From Aselliscus stoliczkanus (lineage: Eukaryota; Chordata; Mammalia; Chiroptera; Hipposideridae), in contig CM066733.1 in the NCBI GenBank assembly GCA_033961575.1, forward strand, positions 137,194,421-137,258,420: a stretch of 64,000 nucleotides of DNA, read 5' to 3'. Of this stretch, positions 22,721-35,179 are shown piece after piece. Below the pieces are notes generated by a model. That model did not search any database, had not been told where the DNA came from, and saw nothing but the letters and a program-made list of their open reading frames with translations. The position numbers were made by a program, and so were the translations under genes. Numbering within the stretch: position 1 is the first letter of the stretch; each line of letters opens with the position of its first letter.

Positions 22721-23588
22721 AGTTACTTTTCAATCCAAGCCTCCAGAATACAATGACTTTGCTGATTGTAACCAATCTAAATCATTAGAAAAGGCATTGC
22801 ACTTCAGTTAGGGGATAAACTTAGTACCTAGTGATTGTAATGTTGTTAATAATATGAATGATAAGAATATGGAAAGTATTCATATTATTTGGGAATAAAG
22901 TGAGTTTTTGAGTTCAAAGTAATAAACTAATGATGTTATCTGTTTTCTTATCTGAATGTTAAAAGTATAAGATTGCAGAATATTGAGATGAGAGAAGACA
23001 GGACAGTAAAGAATATTGTAAGTAAAATTTAAGGAGTATGAAACCACAATGTGTTTGTAGAATATTTACAGTTTGGCTGGAGCATTTGTTTGAAAGGAGT
23101 ATAAAATTTGAATTGTATCTTGGGATCATACAAGGGAGGGGCTCAATTGTCGAGGTGACTCACGGTGTAATGTTTTTCTAAGTACCAATGGGGAAAGTAA
23201 ATATATTTGGAAAATGTTAATCAAAATTTATATTTGCTTAAATGTTCACTGTAAAGAAATGTTATTCTTTGTATTCATGTATTTATGTCAGTGTATATAT
23301 CAATTATTTTATTATGTAATATATCCTAATACCAGATTTACCTCATTTCTAAGTTCACAAATGTATCTTTTTTAACTGGAATATTTTATCTCCTGATTCG
23401 CTAGGATAACATTTGGATCACAGCCTTCTCTCTTTTCTATATCATGGGTTTTATTCCTAAGCTTCTGCCCAGAAAAAGAAGGGATATATAAGCAGGCTAA
23501 AATAAATTATAACTCAATACAGCTCTTGAAACTTTCTATAAGACTTCTACAACATAAAAATCATGGCACTTGAGATTGCTTCTCTTTG

Positions 23589-23589
<1 letters not shown>

Positions 23590-23647
<58 letters not shown>
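23590..23647. repeat. (TA)n microsatellite
   Basis: Perfect AT dinucleotide repeat of about 58 bases. Confidence 0.97.
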
Positions 23648-23648
<1 letters not shown>

Positions 23649-23864
23649 TGTTCTGCTGCTGCTGCTCTTATAATGTCATTTCTACCTACCACAGAAGACT
23701 GAAATCTGAAATAATGTAGACTTAAATTTCCCTCAAACTAAGGAAAACTTTTTTCTTTAAATTTACAGAACACTATATTGAATTATAAACAATTTTTCTG
23801 TGTGACACATAATTCCAAAAGATAGGAAGTACATATGTGTCTGATGCTTTCCACAAGAAACTGG

Positions 23865-24026
23865 CAAGGGTAAAAGGTGTCAAGTGAATGGTGACAGAAG
23901 ATTTGACTTTGGGTGATGAACACACAACGCAACACACAGATTATGTATTATAGAATTGTACACTTGTAACCTATATAGTTTTATTACTGATGTCACCCCC
24001 AATAAATTTAATTAAATGTAAAAAAT
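23865..24026 (+). mobile_element. LINE-1 3' end fragment, sense
   Basis: It matches the L1 3' UTR seen also at 53740-53892 and 54900-55027: 'gatggtgacagaag'-like start, 'gggtgatgaacacacaa', 'attatagaattgtacacttgtaacctata' and 'atgtcacccccaataaattt' with an AATAAA signal. The SINE at 24036 was inserted just past its tail. Confidence 0.8.
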
Positions 24027-24035
24027 TATTTAGAT

Positions 24036-24142
24036 GGGCCGACCGAGTGGCGCAGTGGTTAAGCACTGGCTTGGGAAGCCAGCGGCCCCGGTTTGGGTCC
24101 CACATATGAGGGCCAGTGACACTGCCCTCAAAAAAAAAAAAA
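24036..24142 (+). mobile_element. short tRNA-derived SINE (Pro-like), sense
   Basis: It begins GGGCCGACCGAGTGGCGCAG. The A box is TGGCGCAGTGGT, the anticodon arm is CTGGC-TTGGGAA-GCCAG, and the B-box-like segment is GGTTTGGGTCC. The tail module is GAGGGCCAGTGACACTGCCC plus poly-A. A duplication TATTTAGA lies at 24027-24034 and 24143-24150. Confidence 0.93.
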
Positions 24143-24514
24143 TATTTAGAATCAAAACTGTCTTCTAAATGATGGTATATAAATATATATTTCTTCAAAA
24201 GTATATGAAAACATTAGACAATCAGTTTGAAAATTTTGAGGCATTGATTTTAACACTTAAACGAAATTAGTATTTTTCTATAAAAATATTACATGGAAAA
24301 TCAAACCAAAACTGGAACAGAAAAACAAAACAACATCCTTGAAAATAAATAAGTTGGTAGTCAAAATGTCCACTCCTAAGTCCTCCTTATGCAAAATATT
24401 CTTGGATAAGACTGACTTTTCAAATTAATTTTATCAAACTTTAAGAGGTAAATCATCTGGATTTTATTCATGATGCTTCCAAGAAAAGAAAGAAGAGATG
24501 TCTCCCATATAATT

Positions 24515-27145
24515 CTCAAGAATTTTACTGAGGTATCAATGACGTAAAACAAACTACAAATATTTAAAAGGATGCCATATAACACATTTGAAATTAGTTT
24601 ATACCCATGAAACATCACCATAAACAAGCTAATTCCTTCAGTCTTAAAGCATAGTCTACGCTACTTTGTAATTTCTCCTTGTGTCTTTCTGCCCTGTCTC
24701 TAGGCAACCACTGATATACTTTCTGACAAGAAAGACTAGGTTTTATGTTATAGTTTAAATAAATTGATCATATAGTACGTATTCTTTTTTGGGTCTGACT
24801 TCTATAACTCTGGATAATAATTGTTTTGGATTAATCCATGTTGTAGGCTTATAGTAGTATTTAAGTTTATTGCTGAGTAGTATTCCAATCTAAGGATATA
24901 CCACAATTTTGTTTTTAATTAATTCATCTATTAATGTACATTTTGGGTAGTTTCCAGCTAGGGGCTGTTACAAACAAAGCTTCTATGAACAATCATGTAG
25001 AAGCCTCTGTTTGGATGCATGCTCTCATTTCTCCCAGCAAAGTCCTGGAAGAGACATTGCATTGCATTCTGGTAGATGTCTTTTTAATTTTTTAAGAAAC
25101 CACCAAATTGTTTTCCAAATAGTTTTACTATTTTACATCCTCATCAGTAGCATATAAAAGTTCAAGTCTTCCAATATACTTGGCAACACTTGCCAACACT
25201 TGGTCAGATATGGTCAGACTTGTAGGTTTTGACTACTTAGAGTCTACCACACATGGCCATGCCACGTTATTTATGTTTTATAATGGCTTATATTATTGCA
25301 TTTTGTTTGATATAGTTTTTTTGGAAATTTTCAGTATATTCTAGAAGGTACTGTTCTGTAGTTTTGTTTGTTTTTTCTCTTTTCCCTTTTTTTTTTTTTA
25401 AGTAATGTTTTTGTGTGGTTTTGGTATCAGGTTAATGCTGAATCATAGAATGAGGTTCCTCTTTTCAATATTCTGGATTCATTTGTGTAGAATTGCTGTT
25501 ATTTTATTTTTAAATGTTTGATATAATTCACCAGTGAAGTAATCTTACCTAGAGGTTTTAATTTAAAGTTTTGAATTACAAATTAAATTTATTTTATAGG
25601 TACAGAGCTATTCAGCTAATATATTTCGTTTTGTGTAACTTTTTAAATTTTTGTACATTTCGTCTAAGTTGTTGAATTTACTGATATAGTTTTATTGATG
25701 GTATTCTCTTATTTTTCTTTTAATGTCTTTAGATTTTGTGTTTATGTCACCTATCTCAATCCAGATATTGTTCATATCTGTCTTTTTCCTCCTCTTCGTT
25801 TTTTTTTTTCCTTATTCTGGCTACAGGTTTTTCAGTTTTATTGATTTTTTTTAAAAGCACTTTTTTAAAACTCTTTGAATTTCTCTAATGTTTTTCTTTT
25901 TTCTATTTCATTTTTTTTTTCCTCTGAGAAATTGCATTGTATTCTGAAAGATGTCTTTTTTATTATTTACCTTATTTGGCCTCATCTAGGTTTAATAATA
26001 TATTTTTTATTAGTTTCAAAGGTCAAAAACAAAGTATTTTGAGTATCAAAAGTTTTGAGATTTTTTTGTTCTTTACTCAGACATGTAGTACAACAGCATT
26101 CCACAAATGTGTGCATAACACAAATTTTGATGTATTGTGTTTAATTTTATATGAAATAACTAACTTTTAATTCTTCTTTGATTTTTGAATTACTTAGTTC
26201 AAAATAGTGAGGGATTTTCCAGAGATCTTTCTGTTATCAATTTCTAAAATGTTTCCACTGTAATCAGAGCACATGCTTTGCCTGATTTTATCCTCCCCAG
26301 TTTTTTGACACTTATTTTATAGCCCTGGATTTGGTCTATCTTAGTAAATGTTCTGTGTGTATTTGAAATTAATGTGCTTTTTAATGTTGTGTGGATTGTT
26401 CTATAAATGTCAATTAAGGTCAGATTGGTTGATAGTGTTATTTAAATCTTCTGTATCATTTCTGATTTTCTGCTACTTGGATCGTTAATTATTGAGAGGG
26501 TATATTGAAATGTCCTAATATAATTGTGGATTGGTCTATTTGTCCTTGAAGTTCTAGCACTTTTACTTCATGCGATTTGAATTTGTCTTTAGGCACATAC
26601 ATGTTTGAAATTGTTTGTCCTATTTATGAACTAACACCTTTATCATTATGAAAAAACAAAACAAAACAAAAAAAACTTCTTCATTCCTGGTAATGTTTTT
26701 TGCTCTGAAATCTACTTTTGTAATATTAATATAGTCACTCCAGCATTATTTTAATTAATGTTAGCATAGTATATATTTTTACATTATTTATCCTAATTTT
26801 ATTTCTATATCTAAAAATTGTTCCTTATAGGCAGTATATAATTGAGTCTCAGTTTTTTATCCAGTCTAATATTGATTTTACCCCTCATTATTATGTTTAT
26901 TTTTCTGCTTTCTTGCATGTCTGGTAATTTTGTATTGGATGGCAAATACTGTTAATTTTAACTTGTTGACTGCTGGAAATTTATATATTCACATAACATT
27001 CTTGAGCTTTGTTCTGGGGTATAGTTTATTCACTTGGAAAGAATTAGATCTTTTCTGATCTTGCTTTTAGCACCTTTGTTTAGGGGCATTGGAACAGTCT
27101 TTGCTTAGGGCAGATTGTTCACCTACCAAAAGCATTTATTCTTAT
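24515..27145 (-). mobile_element. old LINE-1 (L1M/HAL1-like), antisense, compressed by deletions
   Basis: From left to right the plus strand shows the antisense of the 3' UTR ('attttactgaggtatcaatgacg', 'ggcaaccactgatatac'), the ORF2 3' part ('ttgctgagtagtattccaatctaaggatataccacaa', 'cttggcaacacttg'), then the RT/EN-proximal part ('cactgtaatcagagcacatgctttg', 'gttctataaatgtcaattaaggtc', 'gcatacatgtttgaaattg'-like, 'aatatagtcactccagcattattttaatt'). Only about 2.6 kb covers what should be over 4 kb, so internal deletions are present. Reading frames are gone. Confidence 0.75.
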
Positions 27146-27147
27146 GG

Positions 27148-27495
27148 GCTGAACTGTGTTAATTCATGTTAAAGCCATAACCCCCAACATAACTCTATTT
27201 TGAGTTATGTTAATTACAAAGAAGTAATTAAAGTTACATGAGGTCATAAGGGTGGGACCCTACTCCATTAGGGCTGGTGTTCTTATAAAAAGAGTAAGAG
27301 GCAGGAGGGCCATATGCTCAGAGGAAAGCCCAAGGGAGGACACAGAAGAAGGGAGCTGTTTGCAAACCAAAGAGATGCCTCGCCAGACACCAATACCGCT
27401 AGATATTGGACTTACACCTCCAGAGCTATGAGAAAATAAATTATGATGGTTAAGTCACTTAGTCTATGGTATTGTTATGGCAGCCTAAGCAGGCT
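27148..27495 (+). mobile_element. MLT1-type LTR (ERVL-MaLR), sense, nested in old L1
   Basis: It starts 'ttatgggctgaactgtgtt' and contains 'catgaggtcataagggtgggaccc', 'gggctggtgttcttataaaaagag', 'ggaggacacagaag' and 'ctccagagctatgagaaaataaatta..gttaagtcacttagtctatggtattgttatggcagcc'. This is the full MLT1 LTR order with its polyadenylation-signal region. The L1 antisense text appears to resume on its right side, so the LTR went into a pre-existing L1. Confidence 0.8.
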
Positions 27496-27985
27496 AGTAA
27501 CCTGATATTCTATAAATATGTGATTTTTACAGTCTAGGTGGTAGGAACAGTTATTATTACAACCCTGAGGAAGCCCCAAGTACCATTACCTCTCATCCTT
27601 CTGCATGTTTCTTTTCCCAGCTGTGGGTATTTTCCTTATGTGCATGGACTAACCTGTATTCAACTGAATATTCATGGAGAACTTCTACAAATTTCTGAAG
27701 TGTTCTCTGTTCGAAGCCTTTAGGTATTCTATCACCATGTGAACTCTAGCTGCTTTGGTCTTCTGGATCCTCAACTCCTTCTTAGCTCAAGTAGTCTATG
27801 AGTCTATATATGCCTCTATTCCTTCTCACTGCACCAGCTTGGGAGCTCTCTCAATGCATGAAGCTAAGGCCACCATGGATATCTCCTTGTCGTTTTGTCT
27901 CTGGGGCCAGTCTACATCATAGCCTCATGTCCAGTGATTTGAAAACTATTTTTATATAATTTGTCCATTTTTAAGTTGTTAGCCT
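27496..27985 (-). mobile_element. old LINE-1 5' part, antisense (continuation beyond the LTR)
   Basis: Phrases such as 'gctgctttggtcttctggatcctcaactcc', 'cccttctcactgcaccagcttgggagctctctc' and 'cagtgatttgaaaac' resemble the antisense of the L1M region near ORF1 and the 5' UTR. The 61-codon open frame on the plus strand has no meaning in that orientation. Confidence 0.55.
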
Positions 27986-27991
27986 GGGGAT

Positions 27992-28088
27992 GGATATATA
28001 TCTATATCTATATCTATATCTATATCTATATCTATATCTATCTATATATAGATATCTATATAGATATCTATATCTATATCTATATCTA

Positions 28089-28123
<35 letters not shown>

Positions 28124-28141
28124 ATATATATATATATATAA
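27992..28141. repeat. (TATATC)n/(TATC)n/(TA)n compound microsatellite
   Basis: About 150 bases of hexamer, tetramer and dinucleotide repeats, including a TATAGATATCTATA-like self-complementary core near 28045-28070. Two overlapping Tyr/Ile/Leu-rich open frames across it are translations of the repeat. Confidence 0.97.
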
Positions 28142-28429
28142 ATATTCCCTAAAATGGAATACCTCCCACTTAAAAAGAGTGGGTAACAAAATTTTATGAG
28201 ACATTATGTTCAAAAATAACAAAAGTAATATCATAAGAGGAAAGAGGAGGAAAATGAATTTAAATTATTTTAAGATTCTTGCATTTTGGGCAATCTTACA
28301 TTGTTTGATATATACTACAATTATTAATATGCATATTGCAATATCAAGGATAATCTTGTTAAGAATAACCAAGAAGTTAAAAGTAAAATGCTAAAATAAG
28401 AGAAAAAGAATAAAAAATATTAAGATAAA

Positions 28430-28925
28430 AAACTACTGAAGAATGGTAACATGTAGAACTCTGCAGATCCCTTCTCCCTGAAAATAACCACTTAACTATT
28501 GACAATGATCTTGAAACACAATCATTTAAGGCCTCTGGAAAGAACACACATCACATGGAGAAACATTTCCAAATACAAATAAATTTCTCTATTACCTAAA
28601 GTCATGTACAAGAATGTCCACAGAAGCTTTATTTCTGGAAGACATTGTTCTGAACTTACCCAATCCCCATCAAAATTGGAATGAAAAATATATTATGGTA
28701 AAAATCATAAGGTGGAATAATCTCAAGCAATGAAAAAATAAATTACTGCTGCATCTAGTAATACGGCTAGATCTCAAAGAAATGATACTGAGTGAAAGAG
28801 TCAGACACCGAAGAATACATACAGCATGATTCCATTTATATTAGTTCAAGAACTAGCAAAGTCAATTAGGTCAGTAAAACGATTGACCAGAAATGGGAAT
28901 GAAGGAGGCTTCTGAAATGTAGGAA
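28430..28925 (+). mobile_element. old LINE-1 3' fragment, sense
   Basis: It contains 'gtcatgtacaagaatgtccacagaagctttatt', 'atctagtaatacggctagatctcaaagaaatgatactgagtgaaagagtcagac' and 'gcatgattccatttatatta', which is the order of the ORF2 end and 3' UTR in old L1 elements. Confidence 0.75.
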
Positions 28926-30060
28926 ATGCCCTCTAGCCTCATCTGGGCTTAAAAAATATATTTTACAATAAAAGGATAAGGAAAACAAGAATCAAACTCA
29001 TAAGATCTTATATAATTAGAAGAAAAATAATCCACAAAGAGTATTAATAGAGAAGAGCCAGAGAGGTAAGAGAAACCAGGGGTATTTGGTATCATAGAAA
29101 TAATAATAATGATGATAATAATAATAATACGGAGGGAGTAGTCTTTTGGGGATTTTTTTAAAAACTGAATTCAGCTACATCTACATGGACAACAGAGAAA
29201 TCCTTATCAAGAAATGTTCTTGTGGCGTTATGGAGCAAGATAGATTTGGTGTTATGTACTTAATGACTTGTGAAACAAAGATGATAGCAAATATTTAATA
29301 AAACTGTTTAAAAATTTGGCTGTGATATCTAGGAGAGTGATAAACTGATATCCAAATAAGAGTCAAGTTGCACTATTCTATTTATTCTGTTTTATAGAAG
29401 ACAGGAGTCCACAACATGTGCAAATGCATGTAAAATATTCAGTAACAAGAGCAAAGCTGATTATAGAAGAGTGACATAACTGACAGCATTAGTGTCCTGC
29501 AAATATGGGAGGACATAATTGCCAGAGCACAATCAAAAGATGTGATTTCTATTTCCTCTATAAATTAAGAGTTACATTTAGTCCTCGAGCTGTTTAATCA
29601 CATTCAGCTCAGGTGAGCGATCACATTTGGTAAAACTTTTAAGAGAGAGAATATATACCATGGGGATTAAGGTGAAATAGTAAGGAACCTCGTTATTTAC
29701 AAGAAGTATAGTCAACTAGTACCGATGTCTGAGAGGTCTGGTGAAGCAAGGCAGCTATATGTTCATTAGGTTTGGCAACATGGAAATGATTGCAAAGAGC
29801 ACTTTTGAGGATTAGGGCAAAACAGTATCAGAGTGAGTGGAATTGTGATATTTTTTAATGCCATAAATTTCTAGGTATATTTTATCCAAATATAAATTTT
29901 AAAGTATACTAGAATAAAATCGGAAAAGCCAATACACTCACTTTAAAAAAGCATCTCTTTATTTTAAGAATATTATTCATTTAAAATTTTTAACAAATAT
30001 TTACTGAAGATTATTCACTTCCCATATAATACTTTACAAAACTACTACATGAGGGTTTCT
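28926..30060. other. mostly unique sequence with an ATA/ATG-rich run
   Basis: 29098-29129 is an (AAT)n-like run. 29340-29850 has weak L2-like wording, but not enough to call. No coding signal. Confidence 0.4.
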
Positions 30061-30085
30061 TTTGTGTTTTTTGTGTTTGTTCTGG

Positions 30086-30128
30086 GGGGTGTGTGTGTGC
30101 GCGCGTGTGTGTGTGTGTGTGTGTGTGT
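30086..30128. repeat. (GT)n microsatellite with GCGC interruption
   Basis: GT repeat with a GCGCGCGT interruption, a potential Z-DNA-forming sequence. Confidence 0.95.
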
Positions 30129-31840
30129 CTTTATTTTCTAGACGAAGAATCGTCTCAATATACAATTCAAAGCTATTCAGTGAATAAGTTAGTGAGAAGC
30201 CATTCAAACTCAGATCTGTATAACTCTAAGAAATAGCCTTTAATATTCAAATTAGCCAGTTAAAAGGAATTATCCAATATACCTGATAATTTGAAAAGTT
30301 TAGTCAGGTCATGGTTCTGCTAAGAATAGAAGGACATCATTTGAACCATGCTTATTTTTGACTTCTGAGAGAGATTAATTTGTCACAGCTCCCAGGCTTC
30401 CAGTTATTAAACATAGCATGCAAAGTATGTCAGTATTATAATTTAAACCAAATTTTAAATTGCAAGAAACAGCACCAAATGAATATGTCATGAAGTCCAA
30501 TATTTAGCCTCATAAACAATAGTATATTCAGGGTAAATAAAAAATGGCAGTTTACACTGTCAACATGTGAGGATAGACAAATAAAGGCAAGAAATTGTAT
30601 TAGAAGGAACTAACACTTTGAATGTTTGTGTATAAAAATTCCAATGATTTCTGGCTGCAGATTTTATTGTGACTGTAATAGATGTGTTTTGCATATATAT
30701 TTCTCCTAGCAATATGTTCCATTTATGATACATTTCCTATTTAGGGGTGTGAAAAATTGTGTAATTATTGGAAGAATAACAAAAGTGTGAATATATACAT
30801 TCAGTTTTTAATCTTGTTATGTTTTACAATTACTCTATTCTTACATTTTTGGTTATATTCTATCTGTAGATACTTTTTTTTTTCTCCTTGAGGAAACATA
30901 CAAAATAGAGGACACACTTTATCTAAGATACTAATAATGTAGTTGACTTTCAGAGCAATAGTTTTGGTCACATCAGAATAAAATAAGTCAAGCCTGTTAA
31001 GAAAAGCCAAGAAGAAATCCTTCTAGATCTCTAACTATTCATTTCAATTAAGGATGCTCATATGAATAAAATAATCTAAAGAAAATTACAAAACAGGATT
31101 CTTTCCCTGGGATTAAGTCTTTGTAGAATCAACTACAACAAACAAATGTTTCAAACCAGTGTTCAGACTTTCTCTCCAAGAATAAGAGGGGATAAGCAAT
31201 CTGTGGGAGTCGAAGTGGATAACACTAGGGACGCCTGACATCAGGGATGAGGCCACTCCCCAAGACTCAAGATCAGAACGGGGTTAGCAGTAAATTGATC
31301 CAATATTGAGCAAACAGGAGACCCTGACTTCTATTTTACCTGGTTAATAACAGTGACAATCCTTAGGATTCAAATCAGCCCTGAATTTCTGAGAAAAATA
31401 TAATTGGAACAACGGCAATATATAAATACTACAGAGACATGAGTCCAATTTGTGTATTACATGCTAGTCCTATGCAGAATAAAAGAAGTTTTAGATATGC
31501 ATGCTGGCCCCGTGCTCCATTACTCACTGCTTCAGGCTGAAATACACAACTATATTGAGATGTTCACACAAGCTCTGGTCTTGCATAAAATCTTTATCAA
31601 CCTAGACACTCAGAAGTTCAATATTTGAAATTATATTGTCATGTCACATTTCTAAGGATCACATTGCTTACACAAATAAAAATATCCACGAGGAAAGTCT
31701 GCATTTTATAAGATAACTAAATAATGAAAAGAAAGATGAAAACCGAGACTAGAAAATTTCCATTTTCATTAATAAAACCTGAAAGGCTTGCAGGATTTTT
31801 TTTTTCTCATATAAAACACTAATGGAAGGAAAAAATGGCT
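30129..31840. other. 1.7 kb unique sequence, no gene recognised
   Basis: No nameable repeat, no ORF with a domain, no CpG cluster. Confidence 0.45.
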
Positions 31841-31844
31841 GGAG

Positions 31845-32030
31845 AGGCCAATGTTTATTGCATGCTTTTTATGAGCCACATAGTTCAATATGCAGTTATT
31901 TCATTTGTTTCTCACAAAAAGTCCCAGTAAATATTACCATTTTACATAAGAGTATCCTGAAGAAGACATTAAGCATCTCATTACATAGGTAACGAGGGAT
32001 ACAGATCAATTTTAAACTGCATCTTTCCAA
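31845..32030 (+). mobile_element. MIR SINE, sense
   Basis: It contains 'gtttattgcatgctttttatgagccac', 'ttatttcatttgtttctcacaa' and 'agtaaatattaccattttacataagag', followed by the position of the 'cttgcccaaggtcaca' core in degraded form. This is the MIR core order. Confidence 0.6.
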
Positions 32031-32715
32031 AGTTTTACTTCTTGCAAATATGTCAGACATCTTGCCTAATTATAAAACTGAATCTAATAAAATCATTTGG
32101 CCATTTATATCATTTATATAACAGGGCATATAATAATGGCTTTCAATATGCCTCTGAATAATCAGATGCAGAATGAGGCCCTATATTTAGTTAATATGTT
32201 TATGCATCTTTAATTTAGTGCTAATAGTTTCCTTACAACTCAATTCTTTGTTTCTTATTAGTGATTTTAAATACACTCTAATTTCTTTTGATTAAATATT
32301 AAGCTCTCTTATAGTAAGACCGTAGGCAATTTATTAATAGTTTACACAGCACAGGGAATCCATTTTCAATTATATTCTTCTGAACACATTCCAGTTTCCC
32401 TTTTTCAATATTATTTTGCCTCTTTTCTGATTGTAGTTATGTAGTGGCATTTCTCTTAATTAATGTTTTTATATAGACTGTACCATTGGTTTTTCCATGG
32501 ATTGACATAGGCTGTTTTATGAATAAGAAACCATTAGCATTAGCTGTATACATCCGATAATCTTTAATTCATAATTCTGTATATATTTATGGGCACCAAC
32601 TTAATGTCACACATTCTTGGTGATAGTAAAAATGATTAAAGTCCTGGATATAAGTCAAGCAGTTTTATTTTATCCAAAGGAGTCATTGATTTTTTTCAAA
32701 TGTGCTTTTTAATAC
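32031..32715. other. unique AT-rich sequence, nothing recognised
   Basis: No ORF, no nameable repeat. Confidence 0.45.
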
Positions 32716-32885
32716 AACTTACATCAGAAATCCTAAAGGGCATTTTTAAAATGCACATTCTTAGCTCCTACCCCAGATTTACTGAATTAGAATAACTGGG
32801 AATGGGTTACAGGTCAGAATCTTTAATAGGATGCAGAGGGATTCTTACATACACACAAGTTTGTAGCAAATGATCAGGAGAAGCC
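32716..32885 (+). mobile_element. MER5A-like hAT-Charlie MITE, sense
   Basis: The text 'aaaatgcacattcttagctcctaccccagatttactgaattagaataactgggaatggg' followed by 'cagaatctttaatagg' and a right arm around 'atgatcaggag' matches the MER5A consensus order (aaatgcaaattct, cccagacctactgaatcagaa, tctggggtgggg, caatctgtgttttaacaag). It is a short non-autonomous hAT element. Confidence 0.75.
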
Positions 32886-32889
32886 TCTA

Positions 32890-33305
32890 AAAGAGTTACA
32901 GATCTTCCTTTAGTGAGAAAATCTCTGTTGCCTGCTTTGAAGAAGAAAGCTATTATGAGCTAAGTGGGCATGTTAGATAAGCCCACCTAACAAGGAACTG
33001 TATGTGGACACCAGCTGCTGAGGGCAGCTTCCATTTAAGAAACTGAAACCTTCAGTTTTGTCGTCACAAGTAAATGAATTCTGCCAACAACCTGATGAAG
33101 CTTAAAAGTGGGGATTTCCTTAGTCAATCCTCCAGGCCACAGCTCCAGCTGACACCTGAATTGACACCTGGTGAGAACTTGAGTCAGAGAACCCAGTTAA
33201 GCCATGCTCAACTTCTGACCAGCAAAAAACTGTAAGATAAACAATGTATGTTGTTTTATGCCACTAAATTGGTGGTAAATTGTTATACAATGATAGTTAA
33301 TAAAA
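32890..33305 (+). mobile_element. MLT1-like LTR 3' part (ERVL-MaLR), sense
   Basis: It ends in 'aactgtaagataaacaatgtatgttgttttatgccactaaattggtggtaaattgttatac', the MLT1-type LTR ending. Upstream text ('ccacagctccagctgacacctgaattgacacctgg') fits the LTR interior. No coding sequence. Confidence 0.7.
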
Positions 33306-34130
33306 ACATACATAGCTGGTGTGCATTTTATCCTATTGAATACGATACTCCCATAAGGCAGATATGAGCATATCTTCCTTCACTGTACTGTGGAGGAAAC
33401 ATGAATTAGAAAAGTAAATATTATATTCATGGTTATATAACCAATAAGTTGCCAAAGTGGTATTTGATTAAGAAATGGCAGAGTTAAGAACCCATTCTTG
33501 TATAAGACCCCTAGGGGGCAAACTGACCAAAAGACCATTATCATCTGAGACACTGATGGGCAAAATTTCCCATAATCCTCATTTCCATACTCTCCCTAAC
33601 AATGTATGCTTCTACATCCATAGGCCAAGGAGGCCTGTGGACTTAGGAGATTTAAATTAGAATAGATACTGATGATAATGGTGAAAAATTAACATGTCTG
33701 TCATCAAGCTGCTTGGTAGTCAGGAACCACAAGTGGCCTGTGTAATCTGTAATGAGATCAAGATTACACAGAAGCAGTCCAAGGTTTGCACAAGATGAAG
33801 ACCCCGTTGTATGACAGGTAAGACAGCAGCAACTACTGGGGAGTAGCTGTGTTCTAAGCCAGCATCTTAGCACCAAAAGATAAATATCTCTTGGTAAAGC
33901 AGAAACTCAGAAGATGAACTGAGGTCACAGAGGTAGAATCTACTGGAGCCTAAAACCCTAACCAAGCAATAGATGCTGGCAATTGCTAGACTGAAAGTCA
34001 TAGAGGCTAAGTGCTGAATTTGGAAAATCCTGCAAGAGACTAAGAATTTATAGGTTTTAGACTCATAGTGTCCCTTGGGCCCAGGAATACCCTCGTCCGC
34101 TGCTGACACGTCAGGCATATTAGGTGCTCT
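33306..34130. other. unique sequence, no gene recognised
   Basis: Several 60-80 codon open frames occur on both strands without recognisable domains. The sequence is slightly less AT-rich than average and could be an unnamed LTR or L2 remnant. Confidence 0.35.
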
Positions 34131-34132
34131 AG

Positions 34133-34455
34133 AGTAGGTGTCAACAAACTATGATCCATGGGCCAAAACTGACACACCACTTGTTCTTGTACAACACATG
34201 ATCTAATAATTTTATATATTGAAATCATTTTAAAAATCAAAGAAATAGGACTATTTCATGTCACATGAGAATTATATGAAACTTAAATTTCAGTGCCCAC
34301 AAATAAGGTTTTATTGGAACACAACCATACTTATTTATTTACCCATTGTCTATAAGTACTTTCATACTACAATTGCAGTGCTGAGTAGTCATGAGAGACC
34401 TGGCCCACAAAACCAAAAATATTTATGATCTGAATTTTTCCAGAAAGTTTGTTTC
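34133..34455. mobile_element. hAT-type DNA transposon remnant (MER class)
   Basis: The ends resemble inverted copies of GGTCGGCAAACT: 'aggtgtcaacaaactatgatccatgggccaaa' at the left and 'gaaagtttgt' at the right. The interior has 'aataaggttttattggaacacaacc', 'atttacccattgtctataagtactttcatactacaa' and 'gagacctggcccacaaaacc', the known order of a common placental hAT MITE. Confidence 0.7.
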
Positions 34456-35175
34456 TCCTTTCCTAAATATTCCTTGGTCAGAAATCAAGGCCATACTATA
34501 TTTCTAGGCTTAGTTTTTATTAGTTTAGGAAATGGAGACGGATTAGTCTAGAGTCTAAAATCCTTTTTATTTCTGGTTCTCAGGTATTAGGGGAGGGAGG
34601 GAGACACACTAATGAAGATTTATAAATTGAACAAAATAAAAATAATGAGGAAACTCTCCCAAGTTAGGAAGCAATCAACTAAAATATATGCTACATTATA
34701 GTTCCATTTAGAATAACAGAAGCCTGTGAACATAACTTTTGGTGAATTTATATGACAAGTACATTAATGATTATTCTACTTTTCAAGATTTTTATGGAAA
34801 ATTACATAAAATTGAAGAAATTATTTCTGATACGTATTTAGTGTCTTTGGGAGAAAGTCACTGAATACTCCATAAGAATGCTTTCTTCTTCCTTTCTCAG
34901 GATTGGAGAGGGTAAATTTCCCAACTTGTGGAGGAGAAATAAAATCATAATAATGCTTAAACACCTATAAATTTTCATTACCAGCATTTAGAAAAAGTCA
35001 TTTATGTCCAAATATCCCTACTGGTGATTTTTGCAAACTAATGAGAGCTTGCCCATGAAAATATTATATTGTACATGTGTGTATATGTTTTACTATCTAA
35101 ACATACACCAAAAACTATGCCAAAATGAAACTGAAATTATATGTTCAAAGGACACTAAATATTGTCTTTTCTTCT
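34456..35175. other. unique AT-rich sequence, nothing recognised
   Basis: No repeat I can name and no coding signal. A 65-codon open frame (35031-35228, plus) is likely chance. Confidence 0.45.
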
Positions 35176-35179
35176 CAAA

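Larger units (their letters stand above)
22553..23860. other. unique AT-rich sequence with two long TA repeats
   Basis: Apart from the microsatellites listed separately, nothing is recognisable. There is a short CTG run (23651-23663) just after the second TA tract. Confidence 0.5.

Noticed and set aside
28000..28141. CRISPR-like array
   Set aside because: Simple tandem microsatellite without spacers, in a mammalian genome.
27961..28199. Overlapping Tyr/Ile- and Tyr/Leu-rich open frames
   Set aside because: They are translations of a TATATC/TATC/TA microsatellite.
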